Source: Gemmatimonadota bacterium
GTDB lineage: Bacteria > Gemmatimonadota > Gemmatimonadetes > Gemmatimonadales > Gemmatimonadaceae
Assembly (NCBI GenBank): GCA_021299375.1
Contig: JAJTGR010000055.1
Location: 35,607 to 99,606 of the forward strand
Direction: 5' to 3'
Length of the DNA stretch: 64,000 bases
How positions within the stretch are numbered: position 1 is the first letter of the stretch; every line of letters starts with the position of its first letter. The translations under genes were made by a program, and so were the position numbers. Positions 61,270-64,000 of the stretch are shown one piece after another. The notes below the pieces were generated by a model. That model ran no database searches. It was not told where the DNA came from and worked only from the letters and a program-made list of their open reading frames with translations.

Positions 61270-63633
61270 ATGTTCCCTTTGCGTACCATTCGGGTGGCCA
61301 CATCTGCCGCCGCGCTGCTCATGGCGGCGACTCCACCACTGCTTGGTGCGCAGGGGGCGCGCCCGGCAAACACCGCGTCGGCGCAGCCGGCCAGGACGGG
61401 TACCATCCAAGGGCGCGTGCTCGACCGCGATACGCAGCAGCCCATTGCCGAGGCCCAGCTGCAGCTGGTGGGAAGCACCATCGGGACCCTGTCCGACAGT
61501 GAGGGCCGGTTCACGCTCGTCGGCGCGCCGGTCGGCACTCAGGCCATCCGGGTCCTGCGCATTGGCTATCGCCCCACCACGGTGAGTGACCTGCTCATCA
61601 ACCCGGGGCGCCCCACGCAGGTGGAGGTGCAGCTCGAATCGGCGGCGGCCACGCTTGCGGCCACGCGCGTCGTGGCCGGGAATGCGTCGTTCGTTGCGCC
61701 GCGCAATGTACCCTCCTCGCGCATCACCATGAGCTACGAGGAGATCCGCCGCGCTCCCGGCGCCATTGGTGACGTGAGCCGCCTGGTGCAATCACTGCCC
61801 GGTGTGCTCACCGGCAACGATACCCGCAACGACATCATCTCGCGCGGCGGCAGCCCCATGGAGAATCTGTTCCTCGTGGATGGCATCGAGGTGCCGAACA
61901 TCAACCACTTCGCGGGGCAGGGGAGCACCGGCGGGCCCATCGGCATGATCAACAATGAGCTCGTGCGCGACGTGGCCTTCTACGCCGGTGCGTTCGGTCC
62001 GCGCTTCGGCAACCGGCTCTCGAGCGTGCTTGACATCTCGTTGCGTGAGGGGAGCAGCGACGGCCGCCGCACCGAGTTCGACATGAGTAACGCCGGGGCC
62101 GGCATCGTCACCGAGGGGCCCCTCGGCTCCCGCGCGACCTACATTCTGTCGGGTCGGCAGAGCTATCTCGATCTCGTCGCGCCGCTCATCGGCCTGACGG
62201 CCGTGCCGTACACCACCAACTTCCAGGCGAAGCTGGCGTGGCGTCCGGGGGCCCGCGACGTGGTCAAGCTCGTGGGCATCGGTGGCTTCGATCGGATCGA
62301 CTTCACGAGCACGACGACGGACACCGAGGATCCGGATCCACCGGGCACGACGCGTTTTCGCGGCGATCGCTGGACCGGCGGCGTCTCGTGGCAGCGCCTG
62401 CTGGGGGCACGCGGCGTGGGCACGCTTGTCGCGAGCGCCAGCACCGGCGCCAATGACGTGCGTGTGCGCGAAGATCGGTTCGGCGCCACCCCCGTGTGGT
62501 CCAACGATGCCCGCGAGAACGAGTACATCCTGCGCTACGACGCCACCTTCAACTTCCCACGCTTCGCCGATGTGAACGTCGGGGCCACGGCACGGCGCCT
62601 GACCATCAATTCCGCGCTCGCCTCGCCGTTCGGTGTGAACAACCCCTTCTCGGCCGCCCCGACGCGCGTCGACACGGTGGCCGTTGATCAGTCGGACGAT
62701 GTGGACATCGCGGGGGCGTATCTCGAACTCGTTCGCACGGTCGGGGCCGTCGACCTCACGGCGAGCGTGCGCGGCGACCGCTTCGGGCAGTCAGAGGCGT
62801 CCCGTCTCGCGCCGCGGGCAGCGGTCACCTGGCGCCCAACCGGCAAGCTGAGCGTCTCCGGAACCTGGGGACGCTATCACCAGCAGGTGCCCATCGTGTT
62901 TACGGCGAACATCGCCGACAACGCCTCACTCTCCCCCATGCAGGCCGATCACGGCGTGCTCGGCGCTCGCTGGACCCCGCGCGACAATCTGCTGCTGAGC
63001 GTGGAGGCGTTCGACCGCCAGTATCGCGACTATCCGGTGGCGCGCGCCTATTCGCAGCTGTCGCTCGCCAACACCGGTGACCAGAACGGGGTGTCGGACC
63101 TGCTCTTCCCCATGACCAGCGAGGGCACCGGCCGGTCGCGCGGTCTCGAACTCTTCCTGCAGCAGAAGTTCACCGGCGCCACCTATGGCCAGATCAGCTA
63201 CACCCGGTCACGGGTCGAGCATCGCGCGCGCGACGGCCAGTGGCGTCCGGGCGGCTACGATGCACCGAACTTCTTCACGGCGATCTTCGGGGTGAAGCGC
63301 GGGAGCAACTGGGAGTTCTCCACGCGCGCCAGCTACTCCAGCGGTCGCCCGCTGACGCCGCTGAACACGGTTGCCGCCGCGGCGCAGAACCGGCTCGTGT
63401 ATGACCTGCAGCGGATCAACAGCGACCGGACCCCGGCCTATGCCCGGCTGGATGTCCGCATCGACCGGCGCTTCCTCGTGCGTGGATCGTGGCTCTCCAC
63501 CTACATCGACCTGCAGAACATCACCGCTCGTGAGAACCGCTCGGTGCAGCAGTGGAACAGCAAGACGAACAGCGTGGAGTGGCGCGAGCAGATCGCGTTC
63601 TTCCCGGTGCTCGGCATCAACTGGAAGTTCTGA
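61270..63633 (+). CDS. TonB-dependent receptor with CarboxypepD-like N-terminal domain
   Basis: The 787-residue protein has a signal peptide (VATSAAALLMAATPPLLGAQ), a carboxypeptidase-regulatory-like domain (GTIQGRVLDRDTQQPIAEAQ, then TDSEGRF-like SDSEGRFTLVGAPVG), a plug (DVSRLVQSLPGVLTGNDTRN; ENLFLVDGIEVPNINHF) and a beta-barrel ending in FFPVLGINWKF with terminal Phe. Such receptors import large or scarce ligands with energy from TonB. The CarboxypepD-like N-terminus is common in Bacteroidetes and Gemmatimonadota. RBS and the ATG at 61270 agree; longer readings into the TetR gene are unlikely. The ligand is unknown. Confidence 0.92.
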   Translation: MFPLRTIRVATSAAALLMAATPPLLGAQGARPANTASAQPARTGTIQGRVLDRDTQQPIAEAQLQLVGSTIGTLSDSEGRFTLVGAPVGTQAIRVLRIGYRPTTVSDLLINPGRPTQVEVQLESAAATLAATRVVAGNASFVAPRNVPSSRITMSYEEIRRAPGAIGDVSRLVQSLPGVLTGNDTRNDIISRGGSPMENLFLVDGIEVPNINHFAGQGSTGGPIGMINNELVRDVAFYAGAFGPRFGNRLSSVLDISLREGSSDGRRTEFDMSNAGAGIVTEGPLGSRATYILSGRQSYLDLVAPLIGLTAVPYTTNFQAKLAWRPGARDVVKLVGIGGFDRIDFTSTTTDTEDPDPPGTTRFRGDRWTGGVSWQRLLGARGVGTLVASASTGANDVRVREDRFGATPVWSNDARENEYILRYDATFNFPRFADVNVGATARRLTINSALASPFGVNNPFSAAPTRVDTVAVDQSDDVDIAGAYLELVRTVGAVDLTASVRGDRFGQSEASRLAPRAAVTWRPTGKLSVSGTWGRYHQQVPIVFTANIADNASLSPMQADHGVLGARWTPRDNLLLSVEAFDRQYRDYPVARAYSQLSLANTGDQNGVSDLLFPMTSEGTGRSRGLELFLQQKFTGATYGQISYTRSRVEHRARDGQWRPGGYDAPNFFTAIFGVKRGSNWEFSTRASYSSGRPLTPLNTVAAAAQNRLVYDLQRINSDRTPAYARLDVRIDRRFLVRGSWLSTYIDLQNITARENRSVQQWNSKTNSVEWREQIAFFPVLGINWKF

Positions 63634-63704
63634 GACCGGCAGGACCGTCGCCGCGCCGGCGACCTGAATGCCCCATTTCCCGCCAGGCGCTGAACGGGGC
63701 TGAT

Positions 63705-63745
63705 GCCCGGAGACTCCGCGTGGTACTTCGCCGGAGCCTCCGGGC
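63705..63745. repeat. Long imperfect hairpin between the TonB receptor and tRNA-Ala
   Basis: GCCCGGAG (63705-63712) pairs with CTCCGGGC (63738-63745), and an inner CTCCG (63714-63718) pairs with CGGAG (63732-63736), so a two-part stem closes a 13-base loop. No T-run follows. It could be a structured RNA end or part of a repeat family. Confidence 0.5.
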
Positions 63746-63829
63746 CACGCCCCGGACCCCGCCGCCCGCGGTACCCCGCCGTGCCGGCGGCCGACCGTTC
63801 GCCCCCTGTATTCCGGCAAACGCCCGTGG

Positions 63830-63835
63830 TACAAT
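63830..63835 (+). promoter_or_regulatory. Likely -10 box of the tRNA-Ala promoter
   Basis: TACAAT lies 26 bases before the mature tRNA start. With 17-base spacing the -35 would be TGTATT (63807-63812), a weak match, so only the -10 is well supported. Confidence 0.5.
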
Positions 63836-63861
63836 GTGGGAGCGGCGCAGCCGCGAACCCC

Positions 63862-63934
63862 GGGGCGTTAGCTCAGCTGGGAGAGCACCTGCTTTGCAAG
63901 CAGGGGGTCATCGGTTCGATCCCGATACGCTCCA
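63862..63934 (+). tRNA. tRNA-Ala (anticodon TGC)
   Basis: The cloverleaf is complete: acceptor stem GGGGCGT / ACGCTCC with one G-T pair, D-arm GCTCAGCTGGGAGAGC, anticodon arm with CCTGC / GCAGG around TTTGCAA, and a T-loop TTCGATC. The anticodon TGC lies at 63895-63897. The 73-base gene ends in the A discriminator, without an encoded CCA. Confidence 0.95.
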
Positions 63935-63944
63935 CTCGACACAC

Positions 63945-63980
63945 CGAACGCGCCGCGATCTCCGAATCGCGGCGCGTTCG
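63945..63980 (+). terminator. Terminator after tRNA-Ala
   Basis: A perfect 15-bp stem, CGAACGCGCCGCGAT / ATCGCGGCGCGTTCG, with a 6-base loop lies 10 bases after the tRNA, followed by TCGCTTG. The poor T-run is common for such GC-rich genomes. Confidence 0.75.
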
Positions 63981-64000
63981 TCGCTTGAACATGCCCGCGC

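Noticed and set aside
63862..64000. The tRNA-Ala gene as a possible integration site for a mobile element.
   Set aside because: No integrase gene, direct repeat of the tRNA end or shift in gene content is visible in the window.

Overview
The window is a GC-rich, densely packed stretch of bacterial chromosome with no phage, insertion sequence, CRISPR array or rRNA operon in it. Gene content points to a Gemmatimonadota-type organism, such as a Gemmatimonas relative. It has a complete alternative complex III operon, a TamA/TamB-like pair, many secreted peptidases and amidohydrolases, DUF5916 and TonB-dependent outer-membrane proteins, and twin-arginine Rieske proteins. This taxonomic call is an inference from gene content, since there is no marker rRNA here.

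Layout. 1-2.9 kb: the 5' part of a DUF5916 outer-membrane protein (minus strand, running off the left edge), then a zinc-ribbon/SH3 protein translationally coupled to a lone GspG-type pseudopilin, then an Rrf2 regulator with three cysteines. 2.95-7.4 kb: GluQRS, then a five-gene minus-strand operon encoding two four-helix membrane proteins, two Tat-type Rieske proteins and an M20 peptidase. 7.5-14.3 kb: an Omp85/TamA-like barrel overlapping a 1532-residue TamB-like protein. 14.4-17.6 kb: ABC1/UbiB kinase, a short-chain dehydrogenase and an Ig-like lipoprotein. 17.65-21.1 kb: deoC with a two-domain ALDH16-like dehydrogenase. 21.2-30.2 kb: oligoendopeptidase F, a LolA-like protein, a class II photolyase fused to a renalase-like oxidoreductase, a sodium symporter with a small partner subunit, an amidohydrolase and DUF502. 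30.3-38.2 kb: an S9 peptidase, an AIM24 protein, speA, a Yip1 protein, superoxide dismutase and DedA.

38.3-51.2 kb is an accessory metabolic island. It holds a cytosolic GH38 alpha-mannosidase, oligopeptide-type ABC permeases and a substrate-binding lipoprotein without ATPases, a heparinase II/III-like protein with a CBM9-like tail, TrmJ, a class III aminotransferase and two amidohydrolases. Its substrate cannot be read from the sequence. 51.5-59.3 kb is actABCDEF, the quinol-oxidising alternative complex III (pentaheme ActA, Fe-S ActB, NrfD-like ActC and ActF, ActD, monoheme ActE), ending at a strong terminator with no oxidase genes attached. 59.7-63.6 kb holds a membrane protein divergent from a TetR regulator, followed by a TonB-dependent receptor; the TetR and receptor upstream regions share an AGTTAAC element. 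The window closes with tRNA-Ala(TGC) and its terminator.

Many neighbours overlap by 1, 4 or 8 bases (TGATG, ATGA, GTGA), so most same-strand runs are probably transcribed and translated together. The most unusual items are the Rieske/four-helix operon, the photolyase-oxidoreductase fusion, the deoC-ALDH16 pair and the ABC/heparinase/aminotransferase/amidohydrolase island.
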